A stretch of DNA of 64,000 nt from Synechococcus sp. JA-3-3Ab (GTDB lineage: Bacteria; Cyanobacteriota; Cyanobacteriia; Thermostichales; Thermostichaceae). The stretch covers positions 1,422,501-1,486,500 of the forward strand of contig NC_007775.1 of NCBI RefSeq assembly GCF_000013205.1, in the 5' to 3' direction. The stretch's first letter is position 1. Every line of letters starts with the position of its first letter. Shown here piece by piece: positions 54,734 through 62,716 of the stretch. The translations under genes and the position numbers were made by a program. The notes under the pieces were generated by a model. The model searched no databases. It worked only from the letters and a program-made list of their open reading frames with translations, and was not told the DNA's origin.

Positions 54734-54829
54734 ATGACCCTTTCTGAGTTTTTGACCTTGGTGCTGCTGCTTTTTCCGGGCATTCTGCTGTCTTTGATTT
54801 TGATGGCCACTTTTGCCGCCGGCGGATAG
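54734..54829 (+). CDS. Small single-span membrane peptide
   Basis: A 31-codon ORF, MTLSEFLTLVLLLFPGILLS followed by LILMATFAAGG, with one clear hydrophobic helix. It resembles photosynthetic small subunits in size and design, but I do not recognise the family. There is no strong Shine-Dalgarno, so it may not be translated. It ends 12 bp before the next gene. Confidence 0.4.
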   Translation: MTLSEFLTLVLLLFPGILLSLILMATFAAGG

Positions 54830-54841
54830 GAGCTGCCAAGC

Positions 54842-56113
54842 TTGCTCAAAGCCAAAAACTTGCCCTCTTCCTGCCAGATGCAGTTTCCCAACTTGGCGCC
54901 TTGGGTGGTGCCGGCAAGGTGGGTCTCTTGGTCCAAAGCTGTGGCCTGGGCGGGGGCAGCTCTCCTCTTGCTCAGCAACCTACCTGTCCCTGCCCAGACG
55001 CTCCTCAACGGGCAGCCTGTGCGGGTAGTAGAGGGGATCCCTTTGTACCAAAGGATGGTTTGGCTGGAGGATCGACGGATCCTGGTTTCCGTCGTGGCAG
55101 TTTCCCTAGCCGCCGGCCAGTTGCGCCCCATTTGGGCCGACCCTGCCAGTCTAGTGGGCCTGGGGGAGCTGCCCGCTTTTAGCCGCGAACGGGGAGCGGT
55201 GGCTGCTATCAACGGCGGCTTCTTTAACCGCAATACCCGCCAGCCGCTGGGGGCCATTCGCCTGGAAGGCCGCTGGATCTCCAGCCCCATCTTGGGCCGA
55301 GGGGCGATTGCCTGGTTTGACGCCGCCAATTCTCCCCCTGGCTTGGAGCCGGTGCGCTTTGCCCGCCTGCGGATGCAAATAGAGCTGCGCAACGACTTGG
55401 GGGATCGGATCCCCTTGGTCGGCATCAACAGCGGCTACATCCTGCCCGGGATCGCCCAGTACACCCCTGATTGGGGATCCACCTACACCACCCAGACGGA
55501 CGACGAAGTTCTCCTCATTGTGCAAGAAGACCGGCTGCAGCAGATCCTGTCGGCAGGCGTGGCCGGCAAAGTGACGGTGCCGATCCCTCCCAAAGGCTAC
55601 ATACTGGCAGCACGAGGGCTAGAGGGCGCTCTAGAAGCCGGCAAGCTGATCCCAGGAGATCGCCTCCGGCTGGACTGGACGGTGGATCCGCTGGAGCTGG
55701 AAGCCTACCCCCACATTCTGGGGGCAGGGCCGCTCTTGCTCTTGGACGGCCAGGTGGTCCTGGATGCCGAATTGGAGGGGTTTCAGCCTCTCTTCCGCCG
55801 GCAACAGGCTGCCCGCAGCGCCATCTGTCTGCGGCAGGGGCAACCGGACAACAGGGATCTGCTCCTGGTGGCCGCCGGCAATGCCCAGGAAAACCAAGGG
55901 CTCACCCTGTTGGAGATGGCGCAGTTGTTGCGGCAGTTGGGCTGTCGCCACGCTTTGAACCTAGATGGAGGCCGCTCTTCCACACTGGTGCTGGGGGAAG
56001 AAGCCGTCAATCTGGAGCCAGAGATCGGACTAGCCGACGGCGAGACTGATCCCAATACAACGAGATCTCGGCGGCGCCTACCCCGGGTTCACAATGGCTT
56101 GGGTTTTTTCTGA
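54842..56113 (+). CDS. Phosphodiester glycosidase (NAGPA-type) family protein, exported
   Basis: A 423-aa protein from a TTG at 54842 preceded by AGGAG; an ATG at 54878 is an alternative. A hydrophobic export signal lies around residues 30-50 (AVAWAGAALLLLSNLPVPAQ). The NAGPA domain has ERGAVAAINGGFFN and HALNLDGGRSSTLVL. The enzyme would remove GlcNAc from phosphodiester-linked glycans; substrate in bacteria is unclear. The final residues VHNGLGFF are followed by a TGA whose last bases belong to the right end of an IS607-type element, so the native stop has been replaced. Confidence 0.8.
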   Translation: MLKAKNLPSSCQMQFPNLAPWVVPARWVSWSKAVAWAGAALLLLSNLPVPAQTLLNGQPVRVVEGIPLYQRMVWLEDRRILVSVVAVSLAAGQLRPIWADPASLVGLGELPAFSRERGAVAAINGGFFNRNTRQPLGAIRLEGRWISSPILGRGAIAWFDAANSPPGLEPVRFARLRMQIELRNDLGDRIPLVGINSGYILPGIAQYTPDWGSTYTTQTDDEVLLIVQEDRLQQILSAGVAGKVTVPIPPKGYILAARGLEGALEAGKLIPGDRLRLDWTVDPLELEAYPHILGAGPLLLLDGQVVLDAELEGFQPLFRRQQAARSAICLRQGQPDNRDLLLVAAGNAQENQGLTLLEMAQLLRQLGCRHALNLDGGRSSTLVLGEEAVNLEPEIGLADGETDPNTTRSRRRLPRVHNGLGFF

Positions 56114-56118
56114 TACAT

Positions 56119-57300
56119 TTACGCTGAACACTGCTGAGCATTACTGCTCAGCGGTGAAGCGATAGCATTCTGTCCGTTTCCGTTGTCACTACGCGACGCT
56201 GACGCGACCGCGCTACTCGGACGGAGTCCAAACAGAAAGGCGGTATCCCGCAAAGCCCTGAGCATAACACCCAGAGCGCCTTGCCAATCTCGTGGTAGCC
56301 TATGGTTGCACTTTGGGCATCTAAACACCTTTGCGCCACCCAACTTGGTGTGGATGTGCCCGCACTTGGTACAGGTTTTGCTGGTGTACGCTTCCGATAC
56401 TTCCACGACAACCACGTTTTTCTTCTTGGCTTGAAACTTCAGGAACTGCTTGAACCGATAGTGCGCCCAGGTGAGCATCGCCCTTGCTGTCTTGCTACCA
56501 AACTTCCTCCCTGCCTTGGCAACCATCTTGGCTGACTCGAAAGTGGGGAGGAATATCAATCGGTAGTTATCCGTTAGGAACGCCGCTACCTTGCGATGGC
56601 ACTCGTCCACCAAGTTCCTGATTCTCTCCCGCAGACGAAACGCCGCTTGCCGCATTCGCCTACGCTTGGGTCTCGGTGCTTTACTCAGCCTAGATTGCAG
56701 ATCGTCTAGGTGGTAGCACAGCCGAACGATCCTGCCAAAGTCTCCCTTGGCGATATCTACAAAGCCCGCCCCATCAAACCCTGTAAGGAAGCTTCTTACT
56801 CCAGGGTCAAGCGCAACAACCCCCTTTGCTAACGAACACTGCTCGTTCACGGGCTCAGGAAAGATAGCATACCATCTGTCTTTCACCCGCATTAGCTCAG
56901 TTCCACGTGCCCATTCTCTGGGCATCTCCTCGGATGCACGGAACGCCAAACCTCGGGTGAGTTTCGGATACCACGTCCCATTGCGAAAGTTGCCGGCGTT
57001 GAATTGCAGCGTATGCGACCTGTCCCGCACACTGCGAAACCTCGCGTCTTTGCTTCGGCGGAACGCCAACCACGCCTCGACGACCGCGTTCTGCTTGATG
57101 TGGCAGGGGGCGTCCTTCACCCACCCGGGCAGGTCGGAGCGCAGGATGATGTCCCGCAGCTTTCTGGCCGTTTTTGGGGCACCATGCTGACGCTGATAGG
57201 CAATCGCTTGGTTGTAGCAGTACCGGCACGCCGCTTGCCACCGCTTCCAAACTTTAGCCAGCGCTGGCTCCGGATAAATCCGTATCTTTCTCGATTGCAG
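56119..57300 (-). CDS. tnpB: IS607-type TnpB, RNA-guided nuclease
   Basis: About 393 aa from a possible CTG start at 57300. The catalytic motifs are as in copy 1: Asp in VVALDPGVRSF, Glu in VVVVEVSEAY, Asp in PRDWQGALG, and zinc ribbon CTKCGH...CPKCN. A 16-residue insertion GLRPSSAVASASRSDN lies after DTAFLF. There is no canonical start near the family N-terminus. It overlaps tnpA by 47 bp. Confidence 0.8.
   Translation of the reverse strand: MQSRKIRIYPEPALAKVWKRWQAACRYCYNQAIAYQRQHGAPKTARKLRDIILRSDLPGWVKDAPCHIKQNAVVEAWLAFRRSKDARFRSVRDRSHTLQFNAGNFRNGTWYPKLTRGLAFRASEEMPREWARGTELMRVKDRWYAIFPEPVNEQCSLAKGVVALDPGVRSFLTGFDGAGFVDIAKGDFGRIVRLCYHLDDLQSRLSKAPRPKRRRMRQAAFRLRERIRNLVDECHRKVAAFLTDNYRLIFLPTFESAKMVAKAGRKFGSKTARAMLTWAHYRFKQFLKFQAKKKNVVVVEVSEAYTSKTCTKCGHIHTKLGGAKVFRCPKCNHRLPRDWQGALGVMLRALRDTAFLFGLRPSSAVASASRSDNGNGQNAIASPLSSNAQQCSA
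56190..56228 (-). repeat. Dispersed-repeat-related insertion in tnpB (copy f, diverged)
   Basis: GGACTCCGTCCGAGTAGCGC in minus-strand sense shares the GGACTCCGTCC core with the 24-bp repeat and adds a GCGTCAGCGTCGCGT-like duplication. Copy 1 of the element lacks it. Confidence 0.6.
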
Positions 57301-57871
57301 CCCGGTATTTTCTGAGTCCGTAGAGCCGACTGCTGAAGCAGTGCAGGATGGTGAGGATATCCTCAACCAGTTCCTGCTGGGGAGAAAGGTGATCGTCATC
57401 GAGAACCAAGATTTCGCACCCGTATTGACGGCAGTACCACTCAACGAACTCAAATCCAAACCGGCAGAGTCGATCCCTGTGAGCGACCACAATTGTTCCG
57501 ACATCTCCCGCACGAACTCGTTCCAATAAGGCAAGGAACTTTGGTCTTTTGAAGTCGAGACCGCCGCCAATCTCTCCGACCACCTCGGCTCTAGGATAGA
57601 GGTCAACCAGTCTTGCAATCTGTCTCTCCAAGTCTGGTTTCTGCCCTCGACTGCTGACTCGGGCGTACAAAACGACTCGTTTGTCCTTCTTGGGTGCTCT
57701 GTTCGCGTCAGCGGGCCGGAGGCCAATGTAGCTGTCGAGGTCATACCTTCTCGCCCTACCGGATGGTGTACGTACTGCATGGATCCAGCCCTTCTGTTCC
57801 CATCGCCTCAAAGTGTGGAGACACACCCCAAAATAATCCGCCGCTTCTCTCGGTTTTACATATCTAGCCAT
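57254..57871 (-). CDS. tnpA: IS607-type TnpA, MerR-like/serine recombinase
   Basis: A 205-aa serine recombinase almost identical to the one at 23756, with the 8-residue insertion GLRPADAN after DLDSYI, between the helix-turn-helix and the catalytic domain. The nucleophilic Ser of YARVSSRGQ is retained and the insertion is in a linker, so activity is probably kept (inference). Confidence 0.9.
   Translation of the reverse strand: MARYVKPREAADYFGVCLHTLRRWEQKGWIHAVRTPSGRARRYDLDSYIGLRPADANRAPKKDKRVVLYARVSSRGQKPDLERQIARLVDLYPRAEVVGEIGGGLDFKRPKFLALLERVRAGDVGTIVVAHRDRLCRFGFEFVEWYCRQYGCEILVLDDDHLSPQQELVEDILTILHCFSSRLYGLRKYRAAIEKDTDLSGASAG
57701..57724 (-). repeat. 24-bp dispersed repeat (copy e), precise insertion in tnpA
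   Basis: A variant of the repeat (core GGCCTCCGGCCCGCTGACGC then GAAC) that is absent from the otherwise identical copy 1 sequence, so insertion boundaries can be read directly. Confidence 0.75.
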
Positions 57872-57946
57872 ACCAAGCAGCCATACTGAACATATTGTAC
57901 ATTATTTTCAGTATAGTCCAGCATATCATTGACTAGAGTCATGCTC

Positions 57947-59304
57947 CAACCTAAGTCGCTAGCGGCAAACCAAGACAACTCTTCCGGCAGCAGGATACGG
58001 TTCTTTTGATGTACGGCTCGAGCGTCGGATCCCCATCTGCTTTCTGGCTACTTTTTAATCAGCTTGACACTCCCTCTGCCTGAAGGCGCAGTCCACAAAC
58101 GAACTCGTAGAGGCGTTGTCAAGCCACCCCTAGACAGCCCCTTGAGGCAGAGCCCCAAGGTTCTACTTACTTTTCTGAGACTAAAGGAGGCTTCTCAGAG
58201 AAGAAAGAGCCTTGCCCCCCTTGCGCCATAGGATCCCGGCAACATCGGTACCCAAGGATCTGGAGCGCGGAGTGACCGGCTTCAAATGGGATCCAACCCC
58301 AGCTTTTTCCGGCAACCCTGACGGGAGCCGCTACGGATCCGTTCCTTGTCTGCAGCGATCCTGCTTGCCTACAGAACCCTCATAAAGTTGGCAAAAACCC
58401 AATAGAAATTCCCATTCATTTGATCAGGAAACAGCGACGCAATCTATATAGAAATACTGAAGTTTAATTCAACAGAAAAACTATCAAACAACCAACTGTA
58501 CGAAAAATTGGTCTTGCAATAAGTTTTACATTATTTTCCAATTAACCGCCGATCCTGATAGACCTTATCAAAAGACCATCTTTATGACGGCAGTAAACAA
58601 TCTGCGTTTATCGACCTAAGAAAGTAGACCTTCTGGCTCTGTGGTCGCAACCTTTCTCAAATGAACTACTTTGGAATGCACACAAGTTCTTCGACTTCCA
58701 ATCAAGCGGATTAGTCTATAGTCTATGCCGAGCAAGGCTCCTGGGACGCCTCAAGTCTCTTTTCTATTGAGTTGAGCAAGCCGCCGTCATTGGCCTTCTC
58801 ATGTATTGAGAGTTAATCTTATCTAGAAAAAGTGATCTTTTGCTTGCATCTTTTTGGGGCACATTTTCGTGATTAAGCAAGATGGCTAGACGCTTAAGCT
58901 TTTACACCTCGGCGGAAGTTTTATTAAGATCTCATCCAAAAGCTTTTCTTCTCGCCCATCGCCTCCGCCTGGCAAAAAGCTAGGATGGGCAAGGATTATA
59001 CTTTCTAACACCGTATTCGGGGCGATTTGTGTGTCGACGGGAAACAGAACTGACTCGTTGACGAATAGGCACAGGTGGTGTTTCATGGAATCCGTAGTCA
59101 ATGTTTTCCACCACTTGTAAGCCTTGCGTCCCATCAGTTGCCGTTTGCCTTGGCAGGCGGTAGTTGCTTGTGGCTCTCCTTCGCGTCTCCGCAACGGTGA
59201 CGGATAGGGCTTTTGTTCCTCGGCAAAGCCGCCCAGACCAAGGGCCTTGTCCCCTAGCCCCCTCACGAGATAAAACCGTGGTTCGCACTGCCTCACCCAA
59301 TCCT
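57947..59304. other. Gene-free, partly AT-rich region
   Basis: No credible CDS is seen in 1.36 kb. At 58063-58180 GTTGACA-like and CCTGAAGGC-type motifs resemble decayed IS200/IS605 ends. From about 58380 to 58910 the base composition is clearly more AT-rich than the rest of the window, with no ORF of note. A weak minus-strand ORF at 58886-59137 was not accepted. Confidence 0.45.
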
Positions 59305-59955
59305 ATGCCCTCCCCCAAGGATGCCGTTCCTGTTGCCCGCATCAAACAGCCTGCAGCCCAGGCCAACCCTGCTGCCGGCGACCGCTTTTTCCAGCGGGAC
59401 GGAGCCTTTTCTGCCCAGCTGATCCCCCAGGGATCCCTGCAGCTCTACACCCATCCCAGCCGGGGCATGTTCACTCCTGTGATGGCTCAGGCACTGCGCT
59501 TGGCCGGCCAGGGGACGCGGGTGTTGATCGTGCAATTTCTCAAGGGCGGGATCAACCAGGGGCCGGAAAATCGTCTTTTGCTGGGCAGCTCGCTGGAGTG
59601 GGCCCGCTGTCGTCTGCACCGCTGCATCGATACGCCTCACCTGGAGCCGGAGGAGCGGGTGGCTCTGGACGAGCTGTGGCAATTTACTCAGGAGGCGGTC
59701 AGGAGTGGCCGTTATGGCTTGGTGGTGCTAGACGAGTTGGGCCTGGCCATCAAGCTGGGCCTGATCCCGGAGGCGCAGGTGCTGGATTTGATCGATCAGC
59801 GCCCAGTCTGGATGGACATGGTGATCACCGGGCCGGAGATGCCGGATTCTCTCCTGGAGCGCGCCGATCTGATCACCCAGCTACGTCCACGGCGGGATCC
59901 AGTCCTCGTTCCTCCTTCCCCAGAGAGCGGCCCCCCGCCGAGAATGGATCCCTAG
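59305..59955 (+). CDS. CobO/ButR-like P-loop family protein with degenerate Walker A
   Basis: A 216-aa protein of the cyanobacterial group annotated as P-loop NTPase related to cob(I)yrinic acid a,c-diamide adenosyltransferase. The fold is recognisable from GQGTRVLIVQFLKGGINQGP, YGLVVLDELGLAIKLGL and VWMDMVITGPEMPDSLLERA. The nucleotide loop reads YTHPSRGMFT (residues 48-57) and lacks the GK(S/T) of active CobO. Cobalamin adenosylation is therefore doubtful. The ATG at 59305 is chosen by context. Confidence 0.75.
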   Translation: MPSPKDAVPVARIKQPAAQANPAAGDRFFQRDGAFSAQLIPQGSLQLYTHPSRGMFTPVMAQALRLAGQGTRVLIVQFLKGGINQGPENRLLLGSSLEWARCRLHRCIDTPHLEPEERVALDELWQFTQEAVRSGRYGLVVLDELGLAIKLGLIPEAQVLDLIDQRPVWMDMVITGPEMPDSLLERADLITQLRPRRDPVLVPPSPESGPPPRMDP

Positions 59956-60039
59956 CGGGTCAGCAGCTCGTAGCCTTGCCAGCAGCGACTGCGCTCTCTT
60001 CTCCAAACTCTCTGGCCTGTCGGGCAGCCTGTTGCAGCC

Positions 60040-60633
60040 ATGTTAAAAAACGACCGCTGGATCTACGAGCAAGCGCAACGGGGGATGATCGAGCCGTTTT
60101 GTCCTGAGCTGGTGCGCCGCGTGGAGTGGAACGGCCAGATGCGGCCCGTCTTGAGCTACGGGCTCTCGTCCTACGGCTACGACATTCGCCTGTCACCGGT
60201 GGAGTTCAAGATCTTCCGCCACGTGCCCGGCACGGTGGTGGATCCCAAGCGGTTTAACCCCAAAAACCTGGAACCTGTGGAGCTGCACCACGACGAGATG
60301 GGGGACTACTTCATCATCCCCGCCCACTCCTACGGCCTGGGCGTCTCCCTAGAACGGCTGCAAGTCCCGGATAACATCACCGTCATCTGCATTGGCAAGT
60401 CCTCCTACGCGCGGGTAGGGCTGATCGCCAACCTCACCCCAGCCGAGGCGGGGTGGCGGGGCTATCTCACCTTGGAGTTCTCCAACGCTTCCAGCGCCGA
60501 CTGCCGCGTGTATGCCAATGAAGGGGTGGTGCAGCTCCTCTTCTTGGAAGGGGATCCCTGCCAGACCACCTACGCCGACCGCCAGGGCAAGTACCAGGAT
60601 CAACCCCAGCGGGTGGTGGTGGCCAAGGTCTAG
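60040..60633 (+). CDS. dcd: dCTP deaminase
   Basis: A 197-aa enzyme that deaminates dCTP to dUTP for dTMP synthesis. The N-terminus MLKNDRWIYEQAQRGMIEPF and SYGLSSYGYDIRLS are typical. The catalytic Glu lies in PAEAGWRGYLTLEFSNAS, and the C-terminal YADRQGKYQDQ closes over the triphosphate. A monofunctional Dcd is more likely than the dUTPase-fused form because of the YANEGVVQLLFLEG context. Confidence 0.94.
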   Translation: MLKNDRWIYEQAQRGMIEPFCPELVRRVEWNGQMRPVLSYGLSSYGYDIRLSPVEFKIFRHVPGTVVDPKRFNPKNLEPVELHHDEMGDYFIIPAHSYGLGVSLERLQVPDNITVICIGKSSYARVGLIANLTPAEAGWRGYLTLEFSNASSADCRVYANEGVVQLLFLEGDPCQTTYADRQGKYQDQPQRVVVAKV

Positions 60634-60724
60634 GTGGCACACCCTCCCCCCAATCCCTCCCGGACAAAGCCTCTGGCAACCGGCATCCGTCGGCTATGCT
60701 GGAGGCGTGCTGCTGTGTTTGTCC

Positions 60725-61915
60725 ATGAGCCATTCTTTCCTACTGGCTGCTTCTGCTGGCCAAGCCGAACCCGGCCAGCTTCTTCCAGGGAGCGTTGGAG
60801 AGCTCAACCCGGATCTCCTAACGGCTAGCTACGACTACTCCCTGCCCCCTGAGCGGATCGCGCAAGCCCCTGTGGAGCCACGGGATCAGGCGCGAATGCT
60901 GGTGGTGTACCCAGATAGGCACGAGCACCGCCGCTTCTGCGACCTCCCCGACTACCTGCAGGCCGGGGATCTGCTGGTTCTCAACGACACCAAGGTAATC
61001 CCAGCCCGGCTATGGGGGGCTAAGGTTTTGCCGGGAAAGGACGCTTCCGGGGCACGGGTGGAGGTTTTGCTGCTGGAGCCCATCCCGGCCAACACCTCCA
61101 AGCAGGAGCAAATCTGGCGGGTCTTGGTTAGGCCAGGCAAACGGGTCAAGGTGGGGGATCAAATCCGGTTTTGGGATCGCCAGGGATCCCCGGCTGAACT
61201 GGGGGCCACAGTGCTGGCCGTGGACGCGGAGACGGGTGGCCGGGTGGTGCAGTTGACCTGGGAAGGGGCGGATACCTTTGAGCAGATCCTGGGGCGGGTG
61301 GGGCGGATCCCGCTCCCTCCCTATCTGAAAGCTGCCCACGCCCTTGATCCGACAAGCGCGGGAGTCCGACCTGAAGACTATCAAACGGTCTGGGCCAGAC
61401 ACCCGGGCTCGGTGGCCGCCTCCACCGCCGGGCTGCATTTTACCCCCCAGCTCTTGGAGCGGCTGGCCCAAAAGGGGATCCAAACTGCCTACATCACCCT
61501 CAACATCGGCCTGGGCACCTTCCGCCCGGTGGAGGCGGAGCGAGTAACCGACCACCGCTTGCACAGCGAGTGGCTCAAGGTGCCAGCGGAAACGGTGGCC
61601 ACTATTCGCGAAACCCAGGCCCAGGGAAGGCGGGTGATTGCCGTGGGGACAACGGTGGTGCGGGCACTGGAAACGGCAGCCCTCTGCGGCACCCTGCAAC
61701 CCTGGCAGGGAAAAAGCGACCTCTTTATCTACCCCGGCTACTCCTGGCGGGTGGTGCAGGGGCTGATCACCAACTTTCATCTGCCCCGCTCCAGCCTGAT
61801 GATGCTGGTGGCAGCCTTGATCGGGCGAGAGCGTTTGCTGGATCTCTACCAAGAGGCCATCCGGGAGGGTTATCGGTTCTACTCCTTTGGGGACGGCATG
61901 CTGATCCTGCCCTAG
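60725..61915 (+). CDS. queA: S-adenosylmethionine:tRNA ribosyltransferase-isomerase
   Basis: A 396-aa enzyme that builds epoxyqueuosine on tRNA using the ribosyl part of SAM. The hallmarks are YDYSLPPERIAQAPVEPRDQ, LLVLNDTKVIPARLWG, TAGLHFTPQLLERL, TLNIGLGTFRPVEAE and NFHLPRSSLMMLVAAL. The ATG at 60725 leaves about 35 extra residues before the family start, so a later start is possible. Its stop overlaps the end of the convergent HAD-like gene by 4 bp. Confidence 0.95.
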   Translation: MSHSFLLAASAGQAEPGQLLPGSVGELNPDLLTASYDYSLPPERIAQAPVEPRDQARMLVVYPDRHEHRRFCDLPDYLQAGDLLVLNDTKVIPARLWGAKVLPGKDASGARVEVLLLEPIPANTSKQEQIWRVLVRPGKRVKVGDQIRFWDRQGSPAELGATVLAVDAETGGRVVQLTWEGADTFEQILGRVGRIPLPPYLKAAHALDPTSAGVRPEDYQTVWARHPGSVAASTAGLHFTPQLLERLAQKGIQTAYITLNIGLGTFRPVEAERVTDHRLHSEWLKVPAETVATIRETQAQGRRVIAVGTTVVRALETAALCGTLQPWQGKSDLFIYPGYSWRVVQGLITNFHLPRSSLMMLVAALIGRERLLDLYQEAIREGYRFYSFGDGMLILP

Positions 61916-62688
61916 GGAGAACCCTGCCCTTTGGCTAAGGGTTTGCCAGGAGGGTCGGCAGGACGGTCTTGGCCAGTGGCAAACCAAGTTTGGAGGCGCT
62001 CCCATTCCACTTGGGGGTAACCATCCACCGCCCAGTTGGCCCGCCGCTGCAACATGTGCAGCGGGAAGAAGGTGGCTAGGGCCAAGACCGGGATCCCTTG
62101 CGAGCGAGCTGCTTGAATGCCGGCGTAGGTGGCTTCAAAACTCAAGCACTCCTGAGGGGAAAGCCCCATCCGCTCTAAAAGCAGACGGTGCAACTGCCCC
62201 GGTGATAGGGCGGGATCCCCTGCCTCGCCGGTTACGCGGTAGCGAAAGTCATGAGTCAGCCGCGCCAGAGCTGGACAGGGGAAGCGCTCCAAAAAAGCCT
62301 CCACCTCAGCAGCGGCGTGGCCGCTCACTAGGCCCACCTTGAGCTGCAGCCGCTCCAGCTTCTCTAGGGCCTCTGCCAAACCGGGGACAAGAAGGGATCC
62401 CTTCTGCTCCTGCAGAGCCTGTTGATAGTAAAGGGCCTTGCGGCGCAACAACTCTTCTCGTTGCTTGGGGCTGAGCACCCGTCCCTGGGCTTGCCAAAGC
62501 GCCGGCAGGCGCTCCCAATCCGGTCGGCCCAGATAGTGCAGCCGGTAGAGCTCCTTTTGCTCCCGGGATCCCAGATCCCAGGGACGCAGGTTCTCCTCCA
62601 GCAGCACTTGGTTGATGGCGTGGAGGTGCAGCCCCTCGTCGTCGGCCACCACACCGCTCCAGCTTAGGATCACCCCTTGCAGCGCCAT
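61912..62688 (-). CDS. HAD-superfamily-like protein with altered active site
   Basis: A 258-aa protein with a HAD-like fold and alpha-helical cap: VPGLAEALEKLERLQLKVGL, LVSGHAAAEVEAFLERF and the motif IV-like FEATYAGIQAARSQGIPVLA. Motif I, normally DxDG, reads ILSWSGVVADDE; Ser9 and Ser11 replace both catalytic Asp. It is therefore probably not a phosphatase of the usual mechanism. The role is unknown. It sits 28 bp downstream of the aldo/keto reductase gene. Confidence 0.75.
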   Translation of the reverse strand: MALQGVILSWSGVVADDEGLHLHAINQVLLEENLRPWDLGSREQKELYRLHYLGRPDWERLPALWQAQGRVLSPKQREELLRRKALYYQQALQEQKGSLLVPGLAEALEKLERLQLKVGLVSGHAAAEVEAFLERFPCPALARLTHDFRYRVTGEAGDPALSPGQLHRLLLERMGLSPQECLSFEATYAGIQAARSQGIPVLALATFFPLHMLQRRANWAVDGYPQVEWERLQTWFATGQDRPADPPGKPLAKGQGSP

Positions 62689-62716
62689 TGGACAGCCTTA
62701 CCCCCCACTCCTTGCT

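Larger units (their letters stand above)
56110..57946 (-). mobile_element. IS607-type insertion sequence, copy 2 (1837 bp)
   Basis: Same ends and gene order as the element at 22660-24424. It is 72 bp longer, fully explained by a 48-bp insertion in tnpB (16 residues) and a 24-bp insertion in tnpA (8 residues), both related to the dispersed repeat. The right end abuts the phosphodiester glycosidase gene. Confidence 0.88.

Noticed and set aside
58063-58180. Sigma70 promoter starting at TTGACA near 58063
   Set aside because: No matching -10 element at 16-19 bp; the motif fits better with decayed IS200/IS605-type end sequence.
58886-59137. Minus-strand ORF of about 83 codons
   Set aside because: No recognisable family, no Shine-Dalgarno, and it sits in a decayed AT-rich region; coding potential is doubtful.
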